A stretch of DNA of 43,430 nt from an uncultured Burkholderiales bacterium (GCA_903844385.1 CAIMTJ010000026.1:1-43430); one strand, 5' to 3'. Positions 9,396-17,885 are shown, counted from the stretch's first letter. Translations and numbers: made by a program. Notes: generated from the sequence alone by a model not told the origin.

Positions 9396-9451
9396 GTTGG
9401 TGTTGTTTCAAACAACACCAACCCAAGCGGGTGAGCCAAGTCCCCCGCTTG
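9396..9451. terminator. Two consecutive hairpins after the UbiD gene
   Basis: A perfect inverted repeat, GTTGGTGTTGTTT (9396-9408) and its exact complement at 9410-9422, starts 27 bp after the UbiD stop. A second stem follows, CAAGCGGG (9424-9431) with CCCGCTTG (9444-9451). Neither is followed by a long T-run, so this is not a textbook intrinsic terminator. The location between convergent genes suggests a transcript end or RNA-stabilising structure. The rest of 9370-9697 has no convincing gene. Confidence 0.5.
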
Positions 9452-9470
9452 AGTGGACACAAACTCCAAG

Positions 9471-9496
9471 TCATGGATGGTCATGGATGGTCATGG
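9471..9496. repeat. Short tandem repeat, 10-bp unit
   Basis: TCATGGATGG is present twice in tandem (9471-9480 and 9481-9490), followed by a partial third copy TCATGG. It lies in the gene-free interval between the UbiD gene and the convergent cytochrome c gene. No function is apparent. Confidence 0.6.
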
Positions 9497-9697
9497 TCAC
9501 ACCGGGGGTGTCGACAATCGTGTCCTCACCGGTGTCTCTCAAATTGCGGACACTGGGTGCTTGCCGCTCCTGGCCGATGAAACCCCGTAGCGTCAAACGT
9601 CAGCGGCACAGTTGAACTGCCCGCGTCAAGATTCCTTTGCCGATGTTGCCTCAGCAAAGCTTAGATTTGATTGGTTCTTTGGGCGAGGTGACCCCAC

Positions 9698-10096
9698 TCA
9701 GTTCAAAGCCGGTATGGTTTTGGGCTCGGGCGCAGGCGGCAAGCTCTCCAAGTAGGCATGGATATCGGCCAAATCATTGTCGGACAGTATCTTTTGCGTG
9801 TAAGGTGGCATGGGGCCACTGGAGTTGCGAACAAACGCCGAGATGTAGGCCAGGGGTTTGGGATTGGGTGCCAACCTCAGCCCTGCCGAGCCGCCTTGCC
9901 CGACAAAGCCGTGGCACTGCCAACAGCCGTTTTTCACATAGGCCTCTTTGCCTTTTTCGGCAGAGGCGGCCCAAGCGGTTTGGGTTGTTAAAAACCACAC
10001 ACACGCCGTGAGGAGGACTCCAACGCGCAATTGGAGTGCGGGAGTTGGATGGCGTGCGGGGTGCACGGCTTTGATCGGATTCGATCTTGTGGTCAT
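9698..10096 (-). CDS. Small periplasmic c-type cytochrome
   Basis: A 132-residue protein with a Sec signal (LRVGVLLTACVWFLTTQTAWAAS, cleavage near residue 44) and one haem c site, CWQCH, at about residues 57-61. A distal methionine follows in SGPMPPYTQKILSDNDLADI, as in class I cytochromes. AAGGAA lies about 6 nt before the ATG. It starts 33 bp downstream of the thiamine diphosphate enzyme on the same strand, so the two are very likely co-transcribed. The inferred role is electron acceptor for a periplasmic dehydrogenase or oxidase in the same unit, possibly that exported thiamine enzyme. Small cytochromes of this type also serve molybdenum hydroxylases, an alternative. Confidence 0.9.
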   Translation of the reverse strand: MTTRSNPIKAVHPARHPTPALQLRVGVLLTACVWFLTTQTAWAASAEKGKEAYVKNGCWQCHGFVGQGGSAGLRLAPNPKPLAYISAFVRNSSGPMPPYTQKILSDNDLADIHAYLESLPPAPEPKTIPALN

Positions 10097-10129
10097 GACA
10101 ATTCCTTGATGCGAAACGATGAAATGGGT

Positions 10130-12115
10130 TTAACGCGGTTGAGTCCAAACATTGAGCAAAGCGGGTTGGCCCGACTTCACCACCTCAACGGCCACTTTCA
10201 ACGCGCTGGCCAACTCAGCCGGATCCTTGATCGGGCCCTTGGCCCACCACCCCATGGACTCGGCGAGTTTGTGGTATTCGATGTCGGGGTTTTGAATACT
10301 CGTGCCGATGGGTCCCATGTCGTTGCCGTTGTTGACTTTCCTATTCCTGAAGTTGGCCATGCGCTGAATGTGCATCACCTCTTGGTGCCAGCCGCGGTTG
10401 TTGTGCATGACCGAGAGCAAAGGAATTTTGTGCTTGGCCGCCGTCCACAAGACCCCGGGTGCAAACATCAAATCCCCATCGGACTGGATGCTCACCGAAA
10501 AACGCCCCAAATCCTTGTTGGCCAAGGCGGCACCCACGGAGGCTGGTGCTCCATAACCCACACCAAAACCGCCTGAGCGGCCCAGCCAATGGTGGTGTTT
10601 CTCCATGGGCCACAAACGATTGGGCCAATTGCTCACATTGCCCTCGGAGGCCACCAGTGACCAGTCCAAATGCTTGATTGCGTTGTAGGTCTCCATGCAC
10701 AAGCGCGCCGTGCTGATGGGACTGGCGTTCCACCCCACAGCAGCGGCTTGCTGATTCTTGATTCGCTCTTGGGCATGGGCTTTCTTGGCATTTTCACCGC
10801 GCGCAGCAATCGCGTCTTTGGCGCTGCTGGGAATGGCCGCGCGCACCGCCTCAATGAGAGCGGGTAAAGTGGCTTGGGCGTCGGCTGGCATTTGCACATC
10901 AATCTCTTGCGGGCGCTGAAAGTCTTGGTAATTGGACTTGGTGATCAGCTCGGAGGCATTGATACTGATCAATTGGGTGCCCGGCTTGATGCGACTTTCT
11001 TGAACACCGGTTGCATCAAACAAACCGTTGTCGGTGTACTGATTGACGGTGCCCCAAAAGTCCGACAACTCGAGCCCCAAAATCACATCGGCATTGGCGA
11101 TGACGCTGGCGGGACTCGAGAGGTGGTGGGTGTTGGGGAAATTCATGCGAGAGCCCTGATCGACCACGCGAGCTTGCAAAAGCTCTGCGAGTTGCACCAA
11201 GAGCCCAATGCCAGCAGGCGTCCTGGCCGAGCGGTCGGCCACGATCACGGGATTGACGGCGTTGGCCAACAACCTTGCAGCCTCTTTGACTGCCCCTGTG
11301 TCACCTTGCGGCGGCGAGCTTGGTGTGTAGCGTGGGATCGAGGGCATGCGACCGCCCTTTTCGCGGATGATCTCCGACTGCAGTCCCATGTCCAGTGAAA
11401 TCGCGACCGGCCCATAAGGAGGCGTCATCGCCACCTTGTAGGCTTTGACCATGGACTGGGAGAAGTGGTGCAAGGACACCGGTGCATCGTCCCACTTGGT
11501 GTACTCACGCACGATGCCATTGATGTCTTGGGCGGCATGGTAGGTGGGCACCATCGGTGGTCGAAAGGCTGCGTCGGCATCATTGCCCCCCATGATGATC
11601 ATGGGCACGCGGTCGCACCACGCGTTGTAGACCGCCATCGTGGCGTGCATCAAACCCACCGTGCCATGGCACAAGGTGATCAAGGGCTTGCCTGAGGCTT
11701 TGAAGTAACCGTGCGCGATGGCCGCCGCAGACTCTTCGTGCATGCAACTGATGTACTCGGGCATCACATTGCCACCGTAATCAATCAAAGATTCATGGAT
11801 AGAGCGAAAACTCGATGCGCAGTTCGATGGCAAGTATTTGATGTCCAAGGTCTTGATCACATCGACCATGAAGTCAGACCCTGCAACACCTCCCACACGC
11901 CCAAAGTCAGGTGGGGGCATGCCTTTTTCATTCTCCATGGCTTTGATGGAAGGCGGCAAGGCCGTGGGCAGTTTGGCGCTTGCGCTCTCGCTCGCCTTGG
12001 CTTCGCTCGCCCCCATCACCCCAGTGGCACCGGCCACACCGGCAGCACTGGAGGCTAACATGTTGTTTAAAAATTGGCGACGCGCTGGCTTGGTTGGATG
12101 AGGTTTTTCTTGCAT
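10130..12115 (-). CDS. Tat-exported thiamine diphosphate-dependent enzyme (acetolactate synthase/benzoylformate decarboxylase-like)
   Basis: The ATG at 12115 is preferred because AAAGG lies 6 nt upstream and the protein (661 residues) then begins with a Tat signal: ARRQFLNNMLASSAAGVAGA at residues 11-30. The thiamine-enzyme fold follows, with MHEESAAAIAHGY containing the cofactor-activating glutamate (Glu127 or 128), a central nucleotide-fold-like domain, and the ThDP motif GDL...HNN (SDGD at 545-548, Asn-Asn at 572-573). Family members decarboxylate or carboligate 2-oxo acids, usually in the cytoplasm, so a Tat leader is unusual. The cytochrome c gene follows directly, suggesting oxidative 2-oxo acid decarboxylation in the periplasm. 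Substrate unknown; FAD binding cannot be judged. Confidence 0.85.
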   Translation of the reverse strand: MQEKPHPTKPARRQFLNNMLASSAAGVAGATGVMGASEAKASESASAKLPTALPPSIKAMENEKGMPPPDFGRVGGVAGSDFMVDVIKTLDIKYLPSNCASSFRSIHESLIDYGGNVMPEYISCMHEESAAAIAHGYFKASGKPLITLCHGTVGLMHATMAVYNAWCDRVPMIIMGGNDADAAFRPPMVPTYHAAQDINGIVREYTKWDDAPVSLHHFSQSMVKAYKVAMTPPYGPVAISLDMGLQSEIIREKGGRMPSIPRYTPSSPPQGDTGAVKEAARLLANAVNPVIVADRSARTPAGIGLLVQLAELLQARVVDQGSRMNFPNTHHLSSPASVIANADVILGLELSDFWGTVNQYTDNGLFDATGVQESRIKPGTQLISINASELITKSNYQDFQRPQEIDVQMPADAQATLPALIEAVRAAIPSSAKDAIAARGENAKKAHAQERIKNQQAAAVGWNASPISTARLCMETYNAIKHLDWSLVASEGNVSNWPNRLWPMEKHHHWLGRSGGFGVGYGAPASVGAALANKDLGRFSVSIQSDGDLMFAPGVLWTAAKHKIPLLSVMHNNRGWHQEVMHIQRMANFRNRKVNNGNDMGPIGTSIQNPDIEYHKLAESMGWWAKGPIKDPAELASALKVAVEVVKSGQPALLNVWTQPR

Positions 12116-12480
12116 GCAAGACCTTTGAGAAAATGAAGACGGTTGAATGGGAGTCATCTTCATGGCGACTCCAACTCGGTTTAAGAAGATGCCTAAGATA
12201 GCCAAATTCGCACCCATTGACCACACGCAATTACCCTAGCAAAGTCTGGCCAAGGTGAACATGGATGCTCACTCAGGCGCACTCAGGTGCGCCCCTGCCC
12301 CCCCCCTGCACACCCGCCCAACCCGACAGCCTCGCACCTTCGCGTTAACCCTAGCTCATCATTGCGTAAACTCTGGGGTTGTTTCTACCCTCAGGCCTTG
12401 ACATCGGTCCTCGACTTTTTCGCTTGGGGCCATGGACACCACCCACCCAACCCGTTAATTGCACACGAACACGCTAGCCC
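12116..12480. promoter_or_regulatory. Divergent control region between the thiamine enzyme and a Bug receptor gene
   Basis: 365 bp separate two divergently read units and hold no convincing gene. Two copies of an ACCCTAG-centred motif are present: TTACCCTAG at 12231-12239 and TTAACCCTAG at 12345-12354. The same core occurs upstream of oxc at 25344-25352. A TTGACA hexamer is at 12398-12403 but lacks a good -10 at standard spacing. I infer a shared regulator site, not a proven promoter. Confidence 0.4.
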
Positions 12481-13458
12481 ATGAACCACTTCACCCTTTT
12501 TACACGCGCTCACCTCCTGGCCCTCTTGAGTTTGTGGGGAGCTGGCGCCTGCGCGCAAACCTACCCCAACCACCCCATTCAAGTGATTGCACCTTCGACA
12601 GCAGGCGGTGGGTTTGATTTGGTCGGCCGAGTGCTTGGGGGCAAACTCTCCGAGCAACTGGGACAACAATTCGTGGTGGAAAACAAACCCGGCAGCGGCA
12701 CCTTGCTGGGGACCCAAACCATTGCCAAAGCGCCCGCCGATGGCTACCACCTCTTGGTGGGCGGTTTGTCCAACATGGCGCTCAACACAGGGCTTTACAA
12801 ACAACCCGGCTACGACCCAGTCAATGACTTCATTGCCATTCGGTTGGTGGTGAGTCACTCCTACACCTTGATTGCCACCCAATCCTTGGCCGCGAACAAC
12901 TTGAAAGATCTGTTTGCACTGGCCAAAGCCCAACCGGGCAAGCTCACCATTGGCTCGAGTGGGCCGGGCAGTGGACAATTCATTTTGGCCACATTGCTCA
13001 GAAACATGGGCAAAGTCGATCTCCTGCAAGTGCCCTACAAAGGCGCGCAACCCGTCTACATGGATCTGATTGCGGGGCGGGTGGATTTGTTTTTCGACAA
13101 CTCGACCACCACACGCGCTTATTTAGAGTCGGGCCAAGTCAAGGGCTTGGCGGTATCGTCTAAAGCGAGAGCAGCAGACGCGCTGTCCATACCCACCCTC
13201 AAAGAAACAGGCGCACTCGACCTCGAGATGGAAACCTGGTTTGGGTGGTTTGCCCCCGCCAAAACCCCCCTGCCCATTGTTGAGAAACTTCGCGCCGAGA
13301 TTGACAAAGCCATGACCAATGCTGAAGTGAGGACTCGGTTGCAGCAAGGCAGTGGCAGAATTTTGCACTTGAGCACCCAAGAGACCGAGGCCTTTGTCAA
13401 ATCCGAGTCCCTCAAGTGGCCTGCACTTTTGAAGCAAGCCGGCATTGAGCCCGAATAA
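12481..13458 (+). CDS. Bug-family (TctC) periplasmic solute-binding receptor
   Basis: A 325-residue receptor with a short Sec signal (FTRAHLLALLSLWGAGACAQT). The Bug features are IQVIAPSTAGGGFDLVGRVLGGKL, VENKPGSGTLLGTQTIAKAPADGYHLLVG and VPYKGAQPVYMDLIAGRVDLFFD. It binds an unknown small acid in the periplasm. No strong ribosome site precedes the ATG. It heads a plus-strand unit with an NTF2-like protein and an exported amidohydrolase, divergent from the thiamine enzyme/cytochrome unit. No TctAB partners are present. The first gene of such a set often supplies substrate specificity for the adjacent catabolic enzymes. Confidence 0.9.
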   Translation: MNHFTLFTRAHLLALLSLWGAGACAQTYPNHPIQVIAPSTAGGGFDLVGRVLGGKLSEQLGQQFVVENKPGSGTLLGTQTIAKAPADGYHLLVGGLSNMALNTGLYKQPGYDPVNDFIAIRLVVSHSYTLIATQSLAANNLKDLFALAKAQPGKLTIGSSGPGSGQFILATLLRNMGKVDLLQVPYKGAQPVYMDLIAGRVDLFFDNSTTTRAYLESGQVKGLAVSSKARAADALSIPTLKETGALDLEMETWFGWFAPAKTPLPIVEKLRAEIDKAMTNAEVRTRLQQGSGRILHLSTQETEAFVKSESLKWPALLKQAGIEPE

Positions 13459-13487
13459 AGTCACCCCCTTAAAGAGCGAAACAACCC

Positions 13488-14084
13488 ATGACAACATCGA
13501 ATGCATTACTGGACAAATTGGCGCTCCACGACGTGGTGCAAAGCTGGGCGCTTTACCGCGACACGGGCGACTGGGAGGGACTGCAGTCCACCTTGCATCC
13601 AAGCGCACACATGACAGCCACCTGGTTTGACGGACCTTTCACCGATTTCATCGTGGCCGTGAAGGCGTCTTGGCGCAAAGGCTCCTCGAGTCAACACTTT
13701 TTGGGTGGCACCGTGTCTCAAATCGTCGGCGACAAAGCCATCGCCCAAACGCGCATGACCATCATGGTGCGTGGCGCCTTGGAAGGCCTCGAAGTGGATG
13801 TGAGTTGTGTTGGCCGCTTTTATGACCGGGTGGTCAAAGTGGGCGGGGAGTGGAAAATCTTAAAGCGCAACGTGATCTATGAAAAAGACCGCATGGATTT
13901 GGTCAACCCGGGTGCTTTGCTGGAACTGGATGCACAAAAACTCGCCCAGTTTCCTGAAGGCTACCGCCATTTGGCCTATCTGCAATCGAGCCATGGTGCC
14001 CAGGTGAGTCCTCACTTGGCCACCGCGCAGGGCGATGCGTTTGATCGCTTGTTACAAGAGGCACAGGCCTGGATTTATTCATAA
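13488..14084 (+). CDS. NTF2/SnoaL-like domain protein
   Basis: A 198-residue protein without a signal peptide. The first about 135 residues fit a SnoaL/NTF2-like cone: an N-terminal helix LLDKLALHDVVQSWALYRDTGDWEGL, then HPSAHMTATWFDGPF, a central QHFLGGTVSQIVGDKAIAQTRM strand pair and a final VGGEWKILKRNVIYEKDRMD strand. Many such proteins are small-molecule isomerases, dehydratases or lyases, and others have no catalysis, so the function is open. It lies 29 bp after the Bug gene and 17 bp before the exported amidohydrolase, which suggests one transcript and action on the same compound. The C-terminal about 60 residues are an extension beyond the usual domain length. Confidence 0.75.
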   Translation: MTTSNALLDKLALHDVVQSWALYRDTGDWEGLQSTLHPSAHMTATWFDGPFTDFIVAVKASWRKGSSSQHFLGGTVSQIVGDKAIAQTRMTIMVRGALEGLEVDVSCVGRFYDRVVKVGGEWKILKRNVIYEKDRMDLVNPGALLELDAQKLAQFPEGYRHLAYLQSSHGAQVSPHLATAQGDAFDRLLQEAQAWIYS

Positions 14085-14101
14085 TTTTTAAGGAGACTTC
14101 A

Positions 14102-15238
14102 ATGACTTTTTACCGTTGTGCCTGCAAAGGCGATGAGCACTTGAACCACACCAGTGCAGAGCGTATCGACACCGCCAAACGCGGATGGCTCAGTGGCCTG
14201 GGCGCGGCCAGCGGCTTGGCCAGCGTTGGTGCTTTGGGCTTGGGTGGCGCCCTCACCTCACTCCTCGCCACGAGCGACACGGCTCTCGCGCAAACACCCG
14301 CGAAGCCCCACCGCATTGACATTCATCACCACATCGTGCCCCCGAAGTATGCGGAAGCCTTGAAGGCCTTTGATGGCAGCAGCGCACCGAAGTGGAGCGC
14401 CCAAATGTCCATTGAAGACATGGACATGAATGGCATTGCCACCTCGGTGGTGGCCCTCATGCAGCCGGGTGCGTTCTTTAACAACCAAGACTTGGACCGT
14501 CGCTTGGCCAGAGAAGCCAACGAATATGCCGCCAAAATGATCCAGGACTACCCTGGGCGCTTTGGCTCCTTTGCCACCTTGCCACTCATGGACACCGAAG
14601 GGTCCTTGAAAGAAATCGAGTATGCGTTTGAGTCCTTGAAGGCCGACGGCATTGGCCTCATGACCAGTTATGGCACCACCTATTTGGGTGACAAGAAGTT
14701 TTGGCCCATCTGGGAAGAGTTGAACCGAAGAGGCGCGGCGATCTATGTTCACCCCTTGGGCCCAGGCTGCTGTAAAAATCCATTGAGCAACATCGGACTG
14801 CCCGACTCCTCCATTGAGTTCGCCACCGACACCACCCGAGACATTGCCAGCATGCTTTTTGGGGGAGCGGCCAACCAGTTCCCCAACATCAAATGGATTT
14901 GGTCACACAGCGGGGGCACCATGCCTTTCCTTTGGAGCCGCTTCACGCGGCAAGAAGTCGACATGAAAGAGGCCGCCAAAAAAGTCCTCCCCAACGGCGT
15001 CTTGGCCGAAGTTCAACGCTTTTACTACGACACCGCACAGGGCCATCACGCCGGTGCCATGGCCGCCTTGCGCGCCTTGATTCCAACGTCTCAAATCATG
15101 TTTGGCTCGGATTTCCCTTACCGCAAAGGCCAAGAGGTGAGAGAAGGTTTGGCAGCGCGCGACTTCACCCCCGCTGAGCGCATGGCCATCGACCGCGGTA
15201 ACGCACTGCGCATCATGCCAAAACTCAAAACCATTTGA
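14102..15238 (+). CDS. Exported amidohydrolase-family protein (ACMSD/decarboxylase-like)
   Basis: A 378-residue protein. Residues 18-65 form a long export leader (TAKRGWLSGLGAASGLASVG...ALAQ), with Lys-Arg instead of Arg-Arg but otherwise Tat-like. The mature part begins RIDIHHHIVPPKYAEAL, the metal-binding HxH motif of the ACMSD/metal-dependent decarboxylase branch. YVHPLGPG, WIWSHSGGTMPFLW and MFGSDFPYRKGQ supply the further His and Asp ligands. Family members decarboxylate or hydrolyse aromatic and heterocyclic acids. AAGGAG lies just before the ATG. Export would place it in the same compartment as the divergent thiamine enzyme and cytochrome, which is unusual for this family. Confidence 0.85.
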   Translation: MTFYRCACKGDEHLNHTSAERIDTAKRGWLSGLGAASGLASVGALGLGGALTSLLATSDTALAQTPAKPHRIDIHHHIVPPKYAEALKAFDGSSAPKWSAQMSIEDMDMNGIATSVVALMQPGAFFNNQDLDRRLAREANEYAAKMIQDYPGRFGSFATLPLMDTEGSLKEIEYAFESLKADGIGLMTSYGTTYLGDKKFWPIWEELNRRGAAIYVHPLGPGCCKNPLSNIGLPDSSIEFATDTTRDIASMLFGGAANQFPNIKWIWSHSGGTMPFLWSRFTRQEVDMKEAAKKVLPNGVLAEVQRFYYDTAQGHHAGAMAALRALIPTSQIMFGSDFPYRKGQEVREGLAARDFTPAERMAIDRGNALRIMPKLKTI

Positions 15239-15280
15239 CCTGAAATCGGATTGGTCATCGGACCTGCGATTTGATCTGGC

Positions 15281-15317
15281 AAAAAAAAGGTGAGCGGCGT
15301 GTCACACACCGCCCACC
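15281..15317 (-). terminator. Intrinsic terminator of the TonB-receptor gene
   Basis: On the minus strand a 13-bp stem (15317-15305 with 15301-15289, two G-U pairs) closes a 3-nt loop and is followed by eight T residues (complement of the A-run at 15281-15288). It lies about 53 bp past the receptor stop. This is a textbook rho-independent terminator. Confidence 0.85.
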
Positions 15318-15369
15318 GTACCTCTTCGACCTCAAGCGCTGAAAGTGCCGAAGAGTTGCTGAGCCCCGA

Positions 15370-17637
15370 TCAAAGCTTGCCCGACAAGCTCAGGAAAAGC
15401 GCTCTTGGAGCACCAGGCAACACGGTTTGGGATGTGCCTTGAGGATCGCTGTACGAAAAGCCATTGCTGCCAATGGTGGAGATGTACTTTTGATCGGTGA
15501 TGTTGGTGATGCTCAACTGCAGCACTGCATCGCTCATTCCAGTAGCATTGCCGAGTTTATAACCAATCATACCGTTGAGCAGGGTGCGTGATGGCACGGA
15601 TGCGTCATTGGAGTATGTATAGAAGCGCTTACCCATGTAATCAAGACTCAAATTCCCAAAGTAAGCGGCCGTGTCGTAACTTAAGATGGACTTGAACAAC
15701 ATGCTGGGTGTATCAACCAAGGTGTTGCCATTGGTGTTGTAAGTGACGCCATTGCTCACGTAGTTGCTGGTGTATGTGCTTTTGTTCACGCTCGCACCGT
15801 TGTACCAAGAATATCCAGAACCCATTTTCCAGGAGTCTGACACTTCAATGCCTTTCATGCTGACACCGCCCACGTTGGCCAACACAGAAGGGTTGCCGAC
15901 AATGCCTGGACCGACTTGAATGCCCAACCAACGGTCTTTGAATTCGATGTCGTACACGGATACCAAGTCTTGGTGAGTGTCGTTGTTGAAACGCCAACCA
16001 GCCTCATAGGTGGTTGAAGTTTCAGGCCTCAACGTGCTCAAGATGGCTTTGAATCCTGGCGTTGAAGTGGAGAAAGGACCTGCCACACCCGCGGCTTGAT
16101 AGGCACGCATGTTTTGCGCAACACCGGCAAACAATTCAGAACTGCGATCCAACGCATAAGTCAAACCGATTTGTGGCAAGAAGGGCTTGGAAGCGGTGAT
16201 GCTGCCTTGAGGTTTGCTGCTGGGGTCGCCCACTTGCAAATTGCCCGTGATACTTGAATTCAAGGACTTGGCACCAAAGTTGAAGGTTGTCGTGGGTGAC
16301 AAGGTCACTGAATCCTCAAGGGAGACCACGGTTGTCTTGGTGTCAAACTGGTACTGCCACTGGGTGTAGAAGGGGTTGCTTGGGAAATCATAGGGCGACG
16401 AAGGCGCAGTCGGTGAGACCGAATAATAGCGTCGCGCATTATTGAACAGATTGTCCTCATACCAAAACGCTGCCTTGATGGCATGAATGCCAGCCGTGTA
16501 GTTGAGTTCACCCAAAACGCCAGAGCGGTTGATGGCATACTCGGTTGTTCTCTCGGAGATGGGGCTACCATTTGGAGAAGCGACGTAAGGTGTATACCAC
16601 GTGCCTGCTCCATTGTTATTGTGGTGATAAACGCTGGCCTTGGTGGACAAATTATCATCAAAGTTGCTCTTCAAACTCACGCCAGAAATTTGATCTTGCC
16701 TCAAGCCAGATCCAGCGTAATACTGATAATCGCAAGCAGGTGTGTAATTGGTCGCTTTGCCGTTCACGGTGTTACCGCAAACTGTATTGGCAATGTTAAG
16801 CGCTTGCCCAAAATTGGGATAGGTGTTGTCAATCCCTTGCCCAAATTGATTGATCATGGCCAACGACAAATCTTGGTAATCGACTTCACGGCGATCGGAT
16901 GAATTGAAAAAAGCGGTCAATTTATTGCCGCCAAACTCATTGACCCACTTGGAATTGAACATCACTTGGCGATCCGCCCCAGTGCCTTTCCATTTATTGG
17001 ACGTCTGACTCGTCAAGCTTGCATAGGCACGGCCCATATCGGTCTGACCCGTCTCGTAACGGCCAAAAAAGTGGCCCGTGTTAAAGCTCCCAGTCCCCAC
17101 ATTGAATGAAGTGCCACGCTCTTTGGAGGGATCTTTGGAGTAAAACTGCAAAGTGCCTCCCAAGTTGCTCGAGGAGGCCGTGCTCAAAGAACCCGTGCCC
17201 GCGGACAATGTGGTGCGAGAGATGTTTTCTGTGGCCACTGCACGGCTGATGTGGAGTCCATTCAAATTTCCATAAGACATATCCCCCAAGGGCAAGTCAT
17301 CAAGCGTAAAACCGAGTTGATTTTGATTAAAACCACGCACCGTGATGCGTTCTGACCATTCGTAGGATCCAAATGTGTCTGCTGATTGAAAGTTCACCGA
17401 AGGCAGTCTAGCGACCGCAAGCATTGGGCTTCCACCAGGCATCAGTTGATTCAACTCGGCAGAAGAAATCGACTCGACTTGCCTTGACGAGCCTTTGCCG
17501 TTGGCAGTGATCTCGACTTTGTCGAGCTGAGTATTTTGAGTTTGCGCCCATGTCATAGAGGGCAACGAGCCAAAAACACATGCTGCTAGCGCAGCATACA
17601 AAGTGGTGTGAGCAAAAGAGGGGGTTTTTGAAGTCAT
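15370..17637 (-). CDS. TonB-dependent outer-membrane receptor
   Basis: A 755-residue protein with a signal peptide (LYAALAACVFGSLPSMTWAQ), a TonB-box-like LDKVEITA shortly after cleavage, and a plug domain (PSVNFQSADTFGSYEWSERITVRGFNQNQLGFTLDDLPLGDM). A long beta-barrel follows. A cysteine pair about 15 residues apart (CGNTVNGKATNYTPAC) probably closes a surface loop. Such receptors import scarce ligands across the outer membrane. The divergent phoD gene and the Pho-box-like repeat between them suggest a phosphorus-related ligand, possibly an organophosphate, instead of iron; that is inference. The final residues GAPRALFLSLSGKL lack the usual terminal aromatic. Confidence 0.9.
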   Translation of the reverse strand: MTSKTPSFAHTTLYAALAACVFGSLPSMTWAQTQNTQLDKVEITANGKGSSRQVESISSAELNQLMPGGSPMLAVARLPSVNFQSADTFGSYEWSERITVRGFNQNQLGFTLDDLPLGDMSYGNLNGLHISRAVATENISRTTLSAGTGSLSTASSSNLGGTLQFYSKDPSKERGTSFNVGTGSFNTGHFFGRYETGQTDMGRAYASLTSQTSNKWKGTGADRQVMFNSKWVNEFGGNKLTAFFNSSDRREVDYQDLSLAMINQFGQGIDNTYPNFGQALNIANTVCGNTVNGKATNYTPACDYQYYAGSGLRQDQISGVSLKSNFDDNLSTKASVYHHNNNGAGTWYTPYVASPNGSPISERTTEYAINRSGVLGELNYTAGIHAIKAAFWYEDNLFNNARRYYSVSPTAPSSPYDFPSNPFYTQWQYQFDTKTTVVSLEDSVTLSPTTTFNFGAKSLNSSITGNLQVGDPSSKPQGSITASKPFLPQIGLTYALDRSSELFAGVAQNMRAYQAAGVAGPFSTSTPGFKAILSTLRPETSTTYEAGWRFNNDTHQDLVSVYDIEFKDRWLGIQVGPGIVGNPSVLANVGGVSMKGIEVSDSWKMGSGYSWYNGASVNKSTYTSNYVSNGVTYNTNGNTLVDTPSMLFKSILSYDTAAYFGNLSLDYMGKRFYTYSNDASVPSRTLLNGMIGYKLGNATGMSDAVLQLSITNITDQKYISTIGSNGFSYSDPQGTSQTVLPGAPRALFLSLSGKL

Positions 17638-17744
17638 GAAAATTCTTTGATAAAAATTTAAAGTAAAAATTCAGGTGCAACTTTATTTCTTGCGTGTTAA
17701 CTATTTGTGACAACCTGCCGTTGCAATCTAATTTTGGATGATTC

Positions 17745-17784
17745 AAATCAGCTTTTTGTCAACCTATTTTCATCGAGAAGTCAC
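17745..17784. promoter_or_regulatory. Pho-box-like array (PhoB operator candidate)
   Basis: Four 7-bp units recur with an exact 11-bp period, each with TCA at the same offset: AAATCAG (17745-17751), TTGTCAA (17756-17762), TTTTCAT (17767-17773) and AAGTCAC (17778-17784). The E. coli Pho box is CTGTCAT repeated with 4-bp spacers, so spacing matches perfectly and units 2 and 3 match at 5 of 7 positions. The array lies about 100 bp before phoD. Weak unit matches keep confidence moderate. Confidence 0.5.
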
Positions 17785-17885
17785 AATTGTTTCCGACATT
17801 AACTGGTCGCGTATTTTTTCTTTTTCTATCCAAAACCCATTTCATTGGGTCCAATTGCTACCACCTCTCACACCTGGAACTCCTC

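Noticed and set aside
9382-9615. A 77-codon plus-strand frame after UbiD
   Set aside because: It lies over the hairpins and the 10-bp repeat, has low-complexity repeats (SHGWSWMVMV) and no ribosome site or recognisable motif; shadow of non-coding sequence.
12398-12426. Standard sigma-70 promoter for the Bug gene at 12481
   Set aside because: TTGACA is perfect, but the hexamer at 17 bp is CGCTTG, unlike TATAAT; not enough to call.
17787-17885. Longer start for phoD
   Set aside because: It would add 33 residues unrelated to the family ahead of the RRQFI Tat signal.
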